Shown here in pieces: positions 38,541-51,080 of a DNA stretch of 64,000 nucleotides. The stretch is from contig SCFE01000072.1 in assembly GCA_004352715.1 (NCBI GenBank), positions 1,328,387 to 1,392,386 of the forward strand, read 5' to 3'. The stretch is from Hofstenia miamia (taxonomy: Eukaryota > Xenacoelomorpha > Acoela). A program made the position numbers and the translations under genes. Within the stretch, counting starts at the first letter, position 1; each line of letters starts with the position of its first letter. The notes beneath the pieces were generated by a model. The model made no database searches. It was not told where the DNA came from and was given only the letters and a program-made list of their open reading frames with translations.

Positions 38541-40592
38541 TCACACAATAAAATTAAAGTAAATAGTAATTCATTCATACCAATTTTTAATTCTTTGCCA
38601 ACTGAATGTTCATATATTATTGTTAAAAACTGATGGTCTAACTATTCCTAAATTTAATTTAACTAGAGATAAATAGCTTTGATTTGTAACAGATGATGCT
38701 TCAAGATCTACATTAAATGTAGTAAAAACAATTCCTTGAACATTGTCTATTCCTAAAACTGTAGTAAAGCCATTAAAATTAGGTGATTTAATACCCTCCC
38801 ATTAACTTCATCAGTTAGATGTGAAATCCCATACTGTTAACCATAGATCTGTCAGTCCCATCTCTCACTAGTATTGTTGGTAGTATTTGTTTCAATGCTC
38901 CCACATAATTGCTGCAAATTTCTAAACCATTAGTCCCTACTCATAACACTGAGCACATATATAATGTGGCTGCAAGTATTATCAACAAGTAACAAACATT
39001 GGTTTAGATTCTCCTCTCCACTGCTAATTAACTGGATTTAACCAACCCAATATCTGGATGGCCAATGAATAACTTTCATGCACTCTCAGGTAGATTCACA
39101 AATAATTCATATAGTGAGTCCTCAATACTTTACTCTCATTACACATTTAGTTAATATGTTTGTACTAACATTCTTGTTTAAATGAATAATATAGAGTAGC
39201 TTAATCATATAGCTGCAACCCTCCCCTTCTATCATTGGCAATGTTGACTTTCTTCTACAAATAGCTTGGGCATAAGAACTATAGTTGTTTAGATAATTAT
39301 TATTTAAGTAAACAAAACTGATTTTTATATTGATCAAGTTCATTGACGTCTAATAATGAGTTGCTAAATCCAATTTAGTTAAGGCTCCATTTATCACTCT
39401 TTATTGTTGTGGATAGAAAATAATTATCAATAAGTTAAGCATAAAATACATTGATAGATCATATTTAACATCACTTACTTTAATTGCCAAATTATCCACC
39501 ATCATTGCATGCATATTATTTAGCTAAGTTGCATGTTTAGTAAATCCAAAAATTTAATGGAAGATAAATAACCAATGAACTCTGCTAAAAGTTTATTGAT
39601 AATATCCTTCATTACAACTTAATGTTTCACTATAACATTAAACTGGTATCTAAATACAAATCAAAATTCCTACAGGTCTCTAATAAATTTTTCTTTTTTG
39701 GTAAATGATATTTTAAATTTAAATTTCTACTCTGGCTTCATTTCAGTCAAAGCCAAACAAATGACTTTTAGTTCAACATATTTTTTGTGGTATTCTTTCT
39801 CCTGGAAACTTGACAACTATTGTTGGTGTGTACTGCATATTCTTTTCCTAACAAGAAAAGATGAAATTGTTTGCACTCTTTACTAGAGCCAGTGACTCTT
39901 CTATTAAGATCAGTAATTTTCTTCAAAGTACCTTTGTTTTTTGCAAAAACAAGGAATTAAGTAAACCTTACCATTCATTGCCTGGCTTAAACAAGCTCTG
40001 ATTGCAACTGTGCTTGCATTAAAATCAAGAATAAAAGGTTGGTTTTAATTGCCTGTGTTTAATGTAGACATCTTTGTAATTTGATAAATTCTAGTAATGC
40101 CTGGTTCCTCCAATTCCATTAAAAAATGTTGTTCTTCTTTAAAATATTCAACATATTTGGTGTGAAATTGTAGTAATAAGGAATGAATCCTATTATTCAT
40201 GATAATTCCTTTGATGTTTTGGGATATTTAATTCTGTCTATTACATCTTTGGAATAATTTTTTCAAGGTTAATTGACCATTCAGGATGCATCCACCTAAA
40301 CTTGGTAAAAATTTGGCATTTTTTCAATTTACACAAGGATATGCTGAGTGTAGAATTTGTGGTCTTGCCCATATTTTCAAGTTGATTATTTATTGATGTG
40401 CTTATGATTAAAATATCATTGATATGCACTGTAACTCCATTTTCATTTGCTATTTTTTTATCTCTTAACATTTTAGTAGCATTCCTTTGAAAAGATGGAG
40501 ACTCATTACACACACCAAAAGCCATGTTTAGTAATTCATATAAACCTTATAGAGTTATTAATGCAGTTTTTTAAATACTGTGACAGTCGCCA
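38541..40592 (-). pseudogene. Element B: old Ty3/gypsy pol remnant, 3' portion
   Basis: On the minus strand, 40241-40525 encodes RT with FGVCNESPSFQR and VHINDILI, the catalytic box having lost its usual Y.DD form. Around 39733-39812 the frame KEYHKKYVELKVICLALTEM fits the RNase H stretch usually written Y...E.E.LA. Between and below these the frame is broken and I cannot identify integrase. The 5' part of the same RT continues at 52151-52380 on the other side of element A. Confidence 0.7.
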
Positions 40593-41699
40593 TATAACAT
40601 CCTCTACCAGGCATCATTATGGTTTATCCTTTGTTACTGTATAACCTTAGTCATAGTTGTGTGGGTAGGGATTTACTTTAACTAGACACTGCTTTAGCTT
40701 TTGTTTCTGTTAACATAATGTAACTAGATTTAACTGTTCAATATTTAGGTGATGAAGCCATGCAGCAATCTCTCCAACAATTGATAATGGGCATCTGCCT
40801 GAAGCTGATCTCCACATCCAGTTTCACCAATCCTTTGATGATCCATTTGGTTGAGTTCCACATCTCAGCTCATCAATACAGTTTATGTGTACCCTATCCT
40901 TGCTCAGTGCATACTCCAGACATGACACAATTTGACTTAAACTCTATTTTGTAAAAGTGTTTCATTTGTTAGCAACCTGACTTGTTGCTAGCTGCTTAAT
41001 GAATCTTACATGTAGCCATTACTGAAATATATTGGCTTTAATAAATGCATTAGTATTTGAGCAGCTTCCTAACCTACATTTATAAATTAATTCATGTTTG
41101 GTCACTTTATCAGTCATTTATTGGTCACTAATTTGGATCTGAAACAATATTAATATATTACCTAAGTTTTGGTCATCCAACTGTTTTATGAAGTCATTTA
41201 TTTTAATACATGTATTAAGTGATCACTAGTTGGCTAAACAAGAGAAAAACTCCTATACCTAACCTAAGTGCACTTTCATCGTCTGGCACACATACCCTAG
41301 AATCAATCTTGATGATGGATCCAGACCACTACTAAACACCACTCATTTAGCTCAACATTGTATTAAATAATCAAACCATTATATTAGAACAAAATCAGAA
41401 TTCCGAATAATATTCTTTATCAATTGCTTACAGGTTTTAGTTTGTATTTATAACAAATCTAGAAAAGTACCTAAAAATAATGGAAGTGATTTCGCCCCCT
41501 CATTTTGCCAAAAAGTATTATTATTGACCAATACTAATCTCTTGTTTTTGACACATATTGTTTCTTGGTTGCATAATAAAAATGAATCTAAATTAATCTA
41601 ATTGATCTAAATACAATATTTGTAATCATCATTTCTTCGATCTTGTTCTCATCTTTATTCAATGTTTGCAGCATTTAGATTTGTTTGGATGATGCTACA
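40593..41699 (-). mobile_element. 3' LTR of element A (1107 bp)
   Basis: Minus orientation, TGTAGCATCATCC at its 5' end (41699) and GATGTTATA at its 3' end. The first 360 bases on the plus strand match the 5' LTR (51081) essentially perfectly, but later parts differ in patches. Oddly, it is followed by TGGCGACTGT, the primer-site sequence that should only follow the 5' LTR; the 36869 copy instead reads GATGTTACA then the target duplication. This outer junction may be an assembly chimera. Confidence 0.85.
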
Positions 41700-41714
41700 C
41701 ACCTCCTCAGCTTG
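41700..41714 (-). other. Polypurine tract of element A
   Basis: The minus strand reads AGCTGAGGAGGTG immediately before the LTR start TGTAGCATC, a purine-rich second-strand priming site in the normal place. Confidence 0.55.
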
Positions 41715-44700
41715 TGCTATTTTTACCATTGCTTGCTCTCCATGTACCAATGTCTCCACCTTCCGAATTATCAATTCTGCTTCTTGATCTTCCCATGTGG
41801 TTTTTTCAAGACTGACTCTCTTTCAATTGTTACAGTATTTGCATATTTTAGAAATTTCGCCTCTTGAATGTTCTCTGCTATTGGCGTGATTTCTCTCAGT
41901 TCATTGATCTTTTGAGAAAATATGTCGTAGTATTTCTGATATAGTTGTATGCCTTTGATTCCTATCATCAGCGTCATTTGCACATCAGCCCTGCTTGTGT
42001 GGGCTAGGTCTTCTCTGATCTGGTTGTCTGGATAAAAGAAGATAAACACTTTTCTTAAACTGTGAGTGTTTGCCACATCCTTATAGAAGAAACTGCTGTT
42101 GTCCCTTACTTCTTGCTCACTTATTTTGTTGGGATCATTTTTGTTGATTCACATCATTGTTATGATTTCCACTCTCTTCGCCATATCATAGTAACAGTAC
42201 TTTCTTTCGCAGATGTCTGTCCATACCATATCATTAACCCCAGAGAATAGCATTATTGCTATTGGAGTGCAGCTTTCTATTTCTTTTCTAAGATCTTGCA
42301 GTTGTGTGTTAATGGGTTTCCCCTGTGTATACAACTGATAAGGCATTATTGTTCCTTCAATGTATAACCTCTCTCTATTATCATTCTTCAGCATTATCTC
42401 TTTTGATTTCTTATAGTCATCGTGTTCTACTATAGCTTTTGCCTTCTTTTCTGTGTTTACATATGATTTGTACTCATGCAAGAAGGTTTTCACGACTCTG
42501 ACTACTTTTGGCAGTCTCCAGCATGGGATTACAATTGGTATCACAATTGTTTCCAGCAGCATGCAGATTAAGATTTTTTTTTCAATTTGTCTCTCTATAT
42601 GTAGATATGGGCCTTCCATAGTTGGCACGGTTGCTAGGCCTATCATTGCAAGGTAGTTCATTTTTGCTTCTGAAGTGGTGTTCCAGAATGCCTGTGTGAG
42701 TCCCCTTCTTCTTAATTTTAATCATATTTCTTCTTTGATGTCTATGCTTGCTGTTATGCATTCAACATTCACTGCCAATTGGTTGTGCGGTTTTAACAAT
42801 TCCTCTAGTTCCATTCTCATGAATGCTTCTGTGAACATTAACTTCATTGTAGCCACCATTTGTTGTTCTCTGATGTTTTGAAAATTCCTTTCTTTAATTT
42901 CTCTGGTTTCCCAAGTTACTTTTATTTCAACTAAGAATTGTTTATCATCAGTATCAATCCATTTGATTGTTCTTGCTGGGCTCACGTTTCCCTACTTCTC
43001 AATGTTTATTCTATCAATTGTTTGTTGCATTTTAGGAGACAATAATAGCTGTGAGGACGTTAACAACTCCTCTTCTTCCATCATCTCCCTCTGTGTTTTC
43101 GTGACCATCTCGCAAACTTCTACTGGTTCAGTAATTCCACCTTTTTTCATCATCTCTGCACTCCATATTATTTTTGTAAATGTGCATTGTGGGCTATCTC
43201 GTTTGTATCTTTCTTTTTGTTTTAGAGGGTTTTCTGCACGTTTTTTTGTACTGCTGTTTTTCTTATTTCTTCTGTGCTCACCAGTTTTTTTTTAATGATT
43301 TTCCTTGTGGTTATCCATGGTTGATTTTCCATTTGCCCCAGCTGTGTTTCAGATGTTGCTCCCCACATGTATTTCTTCATCAGTTCCTCAAATATCGTGA
43401 TCTTGCTTGGACATATCCCCGTTTTGTTGGCCATATCTACTATCAACATTTTCCCCATCAGGTTCTCATTCATTATCATGCAGCTGATTATTTTCTCCAA
43501 TGTTTGTATTGGTTTTCCACTTTGTTTGGTGACTCCATCCTTTCAATGTGGCTTTTTAGCAACCAATTCTTCATTTGTGTGTTGATTGGAGCTAACACTA
43601 TTTCAAATCTCTTTGCCTTCACTAGTTTATGTCTAATGTGCCTCAAAATGGGAAGTTTTAACTCTGCATCTTCAGTCGTAAATATTGCTAGTATCCATGC
43701 TGTCATTCTATATCAGATTTCCAGTGCATTTTTTTCTTTGAATAGTAATTGTTTGAAATCCTTCTTGATATTTAGCTCATAGGCTTTTTTCACCTCTGTG
43801 AGTGCTAATTCTACCAATTTATGGAATTTTCATGATGGCACCTCAATTTTCATTTCTGGCCGACTCTCCTCCACTTTCTGTTGCAGTTTCATGTTCTTCC
43901 TTATTTTCTGAATCTGTTGTAAATGTTCCTGCCATTGTGTTAGGCTACATTTTATAAATAGTGTGTTGGCCTTTTCTATGCCGTCTGTGTCTGCCATCAA
44001 CTTGATTGTTTTAGTCTGTTTGTTGAGGTAGATCATGCATGGATCCACCATTATTCTGTATATCTGAGCCCAATAATCTATTTTTAGGTCGAATCAAATC
44101 AATTCTGTGATGGTTGTGCCCATTGGTGTTTCCTCCCAAGGGAAGATGTTTTCTGTCTGCATGCATGTGTCTAGTAGATGTTTCAGGATGTCATTGATTG
44201 TTGACCTTGAAATTATTACTACTCTCACCTTCTGTACTTTCACCATTTGTAATGGTTGATCAATATTTTTCTGCAAATTTTGGTGTATTTTTTCTCCTTT
44301 AACACATGTATGATTGTCAGATTTTCTTTGTCCATGCTTATTTCTGGAATTTCTTTTATTTGATCCTTGTAGGCCATTAAAGCTTGCATCATTTCCAATG
44401 TGAAGTCTTCATTAAATACAATATGTACTGTTCTTCACATGTACAGTCTTTCCAGCATTTCATTTATCTCTCATGGGTAACTTATTATCATGTTTACTTT
44501 TGGTCTATTGTTGGCATCAAGTACTATTGGTAGATTTTTTCCTTTGATTTTCATGACCTTTCTTATGTGTGATTTTGTTTCCAGTGATAGTTTCACAAAT
44601 ACATTGTAATGCATTTTCTATTGTTCAAATAAAGTATGGGTGTAGTGTTTCTCCATTGATTTTCAACATTTGTTTTTCTCTTTCTTTAGATTTTACTGTT

Positions 44701-45480
44701 CTCTCAGAGGTGGTATCTGAGGAGGCGTGTAGCTGTGTCATCTGTAATGGTATCTGCTTGTGCTTTGGTTCACAGTCCATGGGCTGTGAATCTGTGCTGA
44801 TAGTTCTTACTGATTCACCATTGAATTGGTTCACAGTTACTCCTATCAGCACTTGATCAGTTGTGGTTCCTGTGGGGATAATGTCAGCCTTGAATCACTT
44901 TCATACCTCCACGGTTCTTCCATCACTTACACCTTCCTCTGCAACTCCCAGTGTCTCACCACCCTTGAATCAGCATCATGACTCTTGGAAGGAAAGTTGA
45001 GCTGCTGTGCACCAGTTTTCTGCATGCCCTTGAATCAGTGGTGCAGATCCCTTGTGGGAGAGTCTTTTTGTCCATTGATCTCCCTGCCCTTGAATCAGCC
45101 TTGAGGACTACTAGGACGCCTTCTCACTCTACGTCATTGGTTCATTGGTTCCTTATTCTCATCCCTTCTGCCCTGGAGTCAACATCTGCTTTGAGAACTT
45201 CTGCAAACTCTCCTTCTCCTGTTCATGGTCAAGAGTTCCTCTGGTTGTTGATTTCTGCGCACTCTCTTTTTCAATGGTGGGTGCATCATTCTCTTCTAGA
45301 ATCCTAAATTCAGTTAGTAAATTTAAATCCCATATTTCAGGGTCATATATAGATTTATTTCTTGCTGTCCTTTGGGGCAGCACTCTCTCTCTCTCATGCT
45401 ATCATCTCCAATGTCCACTGTGAATTCATCATCAAATCCCTCCTCATGTAAACTATCTCAATCATACATATCATATATAA
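41715..45480 (-). pseudogene. Element A: extra 3' coding region of unknown function, decayed
   Basis: After integrase, about 3.7 kb of minus-strand sequence reads as one long decayed coding region, seen as open blocks at 45159-45383, 44625-44852, 44094-44276, 43830-44051, 43488-43706, 43222-43500, 42722-42985, 42149-42661 and 41771-42076. It is hydrophilic, rich in Lys, Glu, Ile and Met, with one hydrophobic stretch (LLETIVIPIVIPCW). Segments include EDFTLEMMQALMAYKDQIKE and QLYQKYYDIFSQKINELRE. I see no furin site, signal peptide or fusion peptide, so an envelope is not supported. Most stops are TGA. If intact it would approach 1,200 codons. Function unknown. Confidence 0.6.
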
Positions 45481-45879
45481 TTTCATTGCCATTAATTTGG
45501 TATATTCTGAATTCAGTGTTCTCATCTATCTTTGTCTCTTTGATGTCTGCTGTTGCTCTCTTAAACTTTTGAAAATGTAACAGTCTGTTATTGTCTAGCA
45601 TGTATTCATTATTTGGGGTAGTGTTTGTGTTATCATGTGGGGGCCAGATGATACCATTTTTAATTTCTGGACTTGGTTTGTGTCTGTAAATTTAATCAGT
45701 GTGATCACATATACCTTGTCTCCTAATTTGTGTGCATGACTATAAATTTTTTATTATAGTTACACTGCTGCCTCACTGCTGATTTCTTTATGTTGTGGCA
45801 CATCATTTAGTGGATTCCTGTAATCTGGTTCTTTGGTTGTTTTACATATTCATTATCCAATTTTCCACTGTAGTTGGTG

Positions 45880-46680
45880 TATTGCATTGATAGCAGGGTT
45901 GCTGCTTCTCTTCCAAACATTGCCTTGAATGGTGAGACTCCCATCATTGCATGTACTGATGTATTGTAATAGTACTTGATCATCTTGATGACTTCTCTTT
46001 ATCTGTTTCCCCTATCCTTGATGTTGCCACTCTAATTAACTTGATTAGTGTTCAATTAAGTCACTCCACTACTCTGTTGGCCTGTGGGTGGTAAGCTGTT
46101 GTTCGTTCTCTTGCAATGTCCAGGAGTTTGCCATTTCCTTGAAGAGTCCACTCCTGAATTGTGGCCCCTTATCTGTTATTATTGTTTCCATCAGCCCAAG
46201 TCATAGGATCCATTCCTTTAATACTAGTTCTGCTGTGGTTTCTGTGGTGGTATTCTTCATTTGGATCATCCTTGCATATTTTGTAAAATTGTCTACCATC
46301 ACCAGTAGATATTGATAGCCTTCTGCATCCTTTGACAACATTTCCAGATCTATGTGGACTATCTCATTTGGTTGTGTTGCAATGATTTTCTCCAGTGGTG
46401 CCCTTTGCATTGGGAAATGTTGTTTATTGTGTAAGAGGCATGTTGTGCACTTATTGATAATGTCTTTGATAAATTTCCTCATGGCTGTTGTTATGAACCT
46501 TGCATTAAAGGTTTTTTCCGTCTGTGTGATTCCCAGGTGGATCTTCTTGTGTATCTTTCTTATCTATTCTCTTTTGAAATAATCTGGTATTGCAATCCAG
46601 TTGTTGCTGGCTTCAATGTATAGTAATCTGTTTTTTGTTTATCTTCCACTTATAATGTTCATAGTATCCTGCCATTAATT
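45880..46680 (-). pseudogene. Element A integrase, decayed
   Basis: The minus strand encodes the zinc-binding region (IHKKIHLG ... CTTC) and the DDE core: VHIDLEML (first Asp), IITDKGPQFR (second Asp) and an AYHPQANRVVE segment with the final Glu. A TGA follows that Glu directly (46061-46063), another lies three codons on (46052-46054) and one at 46201-46203, each where the family usually has Arg. All catalytic residues are present but the frame is interrupted, so it is inactive. Confidence 0.8.
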
Positions 46681-46712
46681 TTGATAATGTTGTCTGAGAT
46701 TATTTTCTCTTT

Positions 46713-47264
46713 CTATGATTTCACTCTCTGTTTGTCCACTATTTCTTCTTCAGATATTTCCTCCCTCATTAGTATTGGTAGCATGGCTTGACCTTTTTTG
46801 TCCATGTTTATTTCTGGCAATCCCTCATATTTGGTGTGTGGCAAAAATTGGAACTGTTTTTTCTCTCCATCTATTTTTACCACATCTCTCTGATATTCAA
46901 GTAGTGATGTCCAGAACTCTCCATTGTTATGTAGGGTGCCTTTCCTATGCTCAATTGTGAATGTAAATTCGTTCAAGTATTTGATCCATCATGACACTAT
47001 TCCAGACTTGTCTCCAGAAAACTTCTTCAACCATGCCAGTCTGCTGTTGTCTGTGTGTACTCTAAATTCTCTACCAATCAAGAAGTGTTGAAATTTTTTA
47101 ATACTTTCAATTAGTGCCAGCATCTCCACTTTGGTAGATCTGTAATTTTCTTCACTTGCTCTCAACTTACAATTGAAAAATTGAATGGGGACCTCTTTTC
47201 CATTTTTTATTTGTCCCAGTGTGGCCCCAATCACCACTTTATTTGCATTGCAATCTAGTATAAA
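46713..47264 (-). pseudogene. Element A RNase H and tether
   Basis: The minus-strand frame has GATLGQIKNGKEVPIQFF, RASEENYRSTKVEMLALI (the conserved Y...E.E.LA helix) and FRVHTDNSRLAWL (the TDN/TDH catalytic motif). The tether reads IEHRKGTLHNNGEFW in place of the usual H..G..N..AD.LSR. The first catalytic Asp site reads DCNANK where DCDAS is typical. A stop lies just before 47237. Confidence 0.75.
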
Positions 47265-48254
47265 CTATTCGTGGTAGTCTGGTGTGTTAAGGGATGGTAG
47301 TTTCACCAGTTCTTCTTTGATTTTATCTAGTTCTTCCTGCTCCTGCCAGGTCCATTCAAAAGGTACTGATTTCCTCATTAATCTGGTCGTCTTCACTGTC
47401 TTGCCTGCTATGTTTGGAATAAAAGTCCTGTAGTAGTTGAAGAATCCCATTATCCTCTGTATATCTTTCTTGTTATTGGGCTTTTCTATTTTACAGATCA
47501 TTTCTCTGGCATTATCTTTCATGCATATCCTGCCTTTCTTTATTGTTCTACCCAGAAATACTATTTTCTCTTTGAGAATGTTACATTTGTTCCCATTAAT
47601 ATGAAGTCCTGCATTCTCCAATATTGTTAATGTTCTATCAAATTTTTTCAGATGTTCTTTGATTGTATCACTAGTTATTATGATATTGTCTATATAGACG
47701 TTGACCCCTTCCTCCATTCTGTGTGTCTTGTTTTTCAACACTTTCATAATATATCTCTGGAAGATTGCTGGTGCTTTACACAGTCTGAACACCATGTATA
47801 TCCATTCATATAGCCCATAGGGAGTTATGAATGCTGTCTTCTCAATATCTTCTTCTTCCATCTTTACCTGCCAGTAGGCTTTGCATAGGTCTAATGTTGT
47901 GAAATATTTATGCTTACTGGCCTTGTAGAACATGGCTTCTATCCGTGGTAGGGGATATGAATCCTTTTTTGTCACCTCATTTAATTTATGAAAGTCTATG
48001 CATAGGCAATACTTGTCTCCTTGCTTCATGAATACAGTTGGTGCTGTGTATGGGCTCTTGCTTTGCCAGATAATTTTATTATCAATTAGTCCCTCCAGTA
48101 TGTGATTGTATTCATCTTTCATCTGTTCAGGTACCCTTCTGACTGGTAGCTTAATTGGTTTGTCTGTTGTTGTAACTATTCTGTGTTTTTTGCCCACTGC
48201 TTGCCCCATGCTTATCTCTCTGTAGTTGAATATACATTTGTCTTTTTCCAACAA
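47265..48254 (-). pseudogene. Element A reverse transcriptase
   Basis: The longest open frame of the element (329 codons, minus strand). It has CIDFHKLNEVTKKDSYPLPR, FTTLDLCKAYWQVKM, TAFITPYGLYEW and FRLCKAPAIFQR, the ordered RT motifs of Ty3/gypsy elements. The catalytic box reads VYIDNIII (about 47690) in place of Y.DD, so the second Asp is Asn, and the FG.CNAP motif reads FRLCKAP. The thumb and connection follow (KIMGFFNYYR-type motif reads RIMGFFNYYRTFIPN). Inactive by the catalytic change although the frame is open. Confidence 0.85.
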
Positions 48255-48837
48255 TTTCCTTAATTCCGTGATCTCCTGTTCTTCCAGATGTGGGTAGTCT
48301 TCATTGTTTATTTCAGGTGTTCTGTATATGTCTTCTTCTTCTGCTTTCGTCCCTATGTCCTTGAGTCATCCTTTGGGAGTACTTGCGACTTTGATGGTGT
48401 TCTTCCACTCTCCCTTGAGTTGGCCATGTGGAGTGCTATACATTTTCATTTGCAAGTCTGTGAATTGACCATGCAAATTACTTGCTCTATTGTCATCTCC
48501 TATTGCCTTCCAGAGGAGTCTGATATTCAATTTGATGTACTTCCCATATATTCTTACTTGAGATTTCTTTAGATTAACATTCCATTTGTAGCATTAAGGA
48601 TTGGTATTCTTCCTTTCCTTTGCTTAATTGTACAGATGCTAGACAGCATTGATACTCTTTTGGTGTTAATGCCTTTGTTATCATATAGCATTATATCAGC
48701 TGTTATTGCATCCTCCATTTTGATCATGTGCATCTTCCATTGGTGTGGCTGTAAATGGAAATCTTCCTGTAGTTCAAATGTGATCATTTTCTGCTTCCCT
48801 TGTTCTTCTTTGATTTCCATTTCTTTTTCTCTCACCT

Positions 48838-49150
48838 TTATAGTTCTGTTAGCATAGTTGATGACACATCCAGTTTTGTCAAAAAATCATCACCTAAGAT
48901 GACTTCATATGGCAACAAATAGTTATGTGTGTCCACCACATCCAAAGACTGCTCAAATGTTGTGTTAGCAATTCTCATCTGCACTGTGTTTATCATTCTT
49001 TTCATGTTGATATATTTTCCTGATGTGTTAATTAGGCTCTTATTGCAGCTGTTCAAATCTTCCTGGTTTAACCCTAGCTTTGTATCACATTCATCAGTGA
49101 TTATTTATTTTGCTACTCCAGTGTCGTTTGTTGCTTTAGTCATTACTCCA
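48838..49150 (-). pseudogene. Element A aspartic protease
   Basis: The minus strand reads NDTGVAK (active-site D-T-G at about 49118-49125) and, 60-70 residues on, YEVILGDDFLTKLDV, the ILG.DFL motif that closes retroelement proteases. Stops interrupt the region between the motifs. It lies between the gag zinc knuckle and RT as expected. Confidence 0.7.
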
Positions 49151-49235
49151 TTGATTGCTATCATTATCATATTTATTGTATCAAGATTCATCAGGATCAT
49201 TATTGATGCATGGTTTTTATGAGTCAGCACTCTGA

Positions 49236-50966
49236 CTAGTTTTCCAACTCCTTGTTGGTTGGCAATACTTCGTCCATTTCATTCTCTGTTTGCAGTACAT
49301 CTTCCTTGTCATAGTAAGCTTCTTCATCTCCAATTACATTTATTTGCATTGTGCAGTCTGGTTTTTTGTGGCTCATCTGTCCACAGCTGTAACACTTGAC
49401 ATTTTTCTCTTTTACTTTTCTGGTCTTTCCATCTTTCCCTTTTACCTTTATGATTTTTTCCAGTTTTGTTTCATTATAGGTTTTATTTGGAATGTGTGGT
49501 TTGAGGTTGTTTCCCCATGTTGGTCCTTCTCTGTGCCATGCATCCTTTTTGTATATTCATGCATTATTTTTGATGGTTGCTTGTATATTGACTGCCTTTC
49601 AGATCATTCTTTCTAGCTTGTCATCTACATTGCATTTTATTTCAAACTGTGTCCTAATGCTTTCAGGCATCCCTTTGCAGATGTGTGAGAACAGATCATA
49701 CTTAGAATATCTATTTTCTCTTGAACTCAGCATTAGTAGTTGTTCAGCTTGTTGAATTTAATTTTGAAAATCATCAGTTTTTTTCATTTTTGTTGCATTT
49801 AGGATAATTCAGTACTGGTTTTTAAAGATTTCATTTTCATAGTAGTTTATGAAATCTCTGATCAGAAGTTCATAATTCCTTTTCGTTTCTTTGTCCAACA
49901 GCAGATAGTACTGAGAAGCTGCACCTGAAAAATATAGCAGGAGTCTTGTTGCTGCTGCCTGCTGGCTCACTTTGTGCTCTGCCATTGTTAATTTGAACAT
50001 TTGTAGCCATTCAGCAAATGTTGGGTTGTAACCATCTACCCTTCAATTAAACTTAGGTAGTGTTGCCTTACAAGGTATCACATTGTTAGTTGTCAGTTGT
50101 AGTAAAATTGAATTTTCGTACTTGGGTTTTTTGTGGTTCTTCACTGTGTCTTCCTCTTGTAGTTGTGTAGTCACTGCCTTTGTAATTTCATTTATGATTT
50201 TTTGTTTCTCAGCATCTGAGTCTTCGTCAGATTCCTCATATGTCACCTCTTTGGGAGCCAGTATGTGTGATGCTTGCAACTCACTCTCTTTTCTTGAATG
50301 AAATTCTATTTTGTGGGTTCACGTGTTATTTCTGTTTTCTTCTTCCATCAACTGTAGTAGTCTTAATTTGTCTTTTAGTTGCTCCAATTCTCCTGCTTGT
50401 AGATCATTATCCTCTATTAACTGTCTATTTGTCCTTTCCAGTTGCTGATTTTTTTCCTGCCATTGTTGATTCTGTTCTAAGAATCTTTTGTTGGACTCTG
50501 ATAGTTGGTGTGTGAAGAGTTTGATCTCACTTTGGAATCATTTGCTTTTCTTGTCTAGTCAAATCTCCATGTTTAATCTAATTTCACTCAATATGGTTTC
50601 ATTTTGTCATTCCATCTGTTTGACTTTGCTTATTAGTTGTTTGATTTCATTTTTTAGAAGTGCCTCATTTTCCTTGCTCTTTCTCAACATGTCAACTATT
50701 TCTTGGGGGCTTGTCTCTGGGGGTGAATTAAAAGACTGCAGTTCTGTTTTGGGGGATGAGTTTTCAACAGAGTGTTGTGGTGATCACATTGTTCTAGGGA
50801 TTACTGCCCTGGGTGCTGTTTTCTTTGCCCTGCCTTTCTTACCATTTGTCATATTTTCTCTTTGGTTTGTAGTGGTACTCCAATCTTGATCATGATTCTG
50901 GAAACTTGTTGAAGTGCTTTGGTTTGGTTTTGGGTAATTCTCCCTGTTAACTAGTTTGTTTTTCAT
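49236..50966 (-). pseudogene. Element A gag, decayed
   Basis: Starts at ATG 50964-50966, about 100 bases after the primer site. A basic Ser/Asn-rich N-terminus is followed by a long Gln/Glu/Leu coiled coil (for example KENEALLKNEIKQL and ERTNRQLIEDNDLQ), an acidic linker, and a capsid-like region (NPTFAEWLQMFKLTMAEH ... LLLYFSGAA). Near the end is one CCHC zinc knuckle, CYSCGQMSHKKPDC, followed by an acidic tail and TAG at 49236-49238. In-frame TGA codons at 50607, 50559, 50538 and 49809 (lowest coordinates) break it. Confidence 0.75.
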
Positions 50967-51066
50967 GTAGCTGTCTGTTGCTTACTTCCACTTTCACTTG
51001 TAGATATTGTCTTTGGATTGCTGATTGTTCCACTGAATGTTTCTTTTGAATGTTGTGATCCTTGGC

Positions 51067-51080
51067 TGTCACAGTCGCCA
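51067..51080 (-). other. Primer-binding site of element A
   Basis: The minus strand reads TGGCGACTGTGACA directly after the 5' LTR. TGG is complementary to the CCA tail of a tRNA. I cannot name the tRNA without a tRNA set. Confidence 0.6.

Noticed and set aside
42453-50889. Many plus-strand frames of 60-200 codons between 42 and 51 kb
   Set aside because: Antisense shadows of the minus-strand retroelement; hydrophobic, Ser/Phe-rich and lacking motifs.
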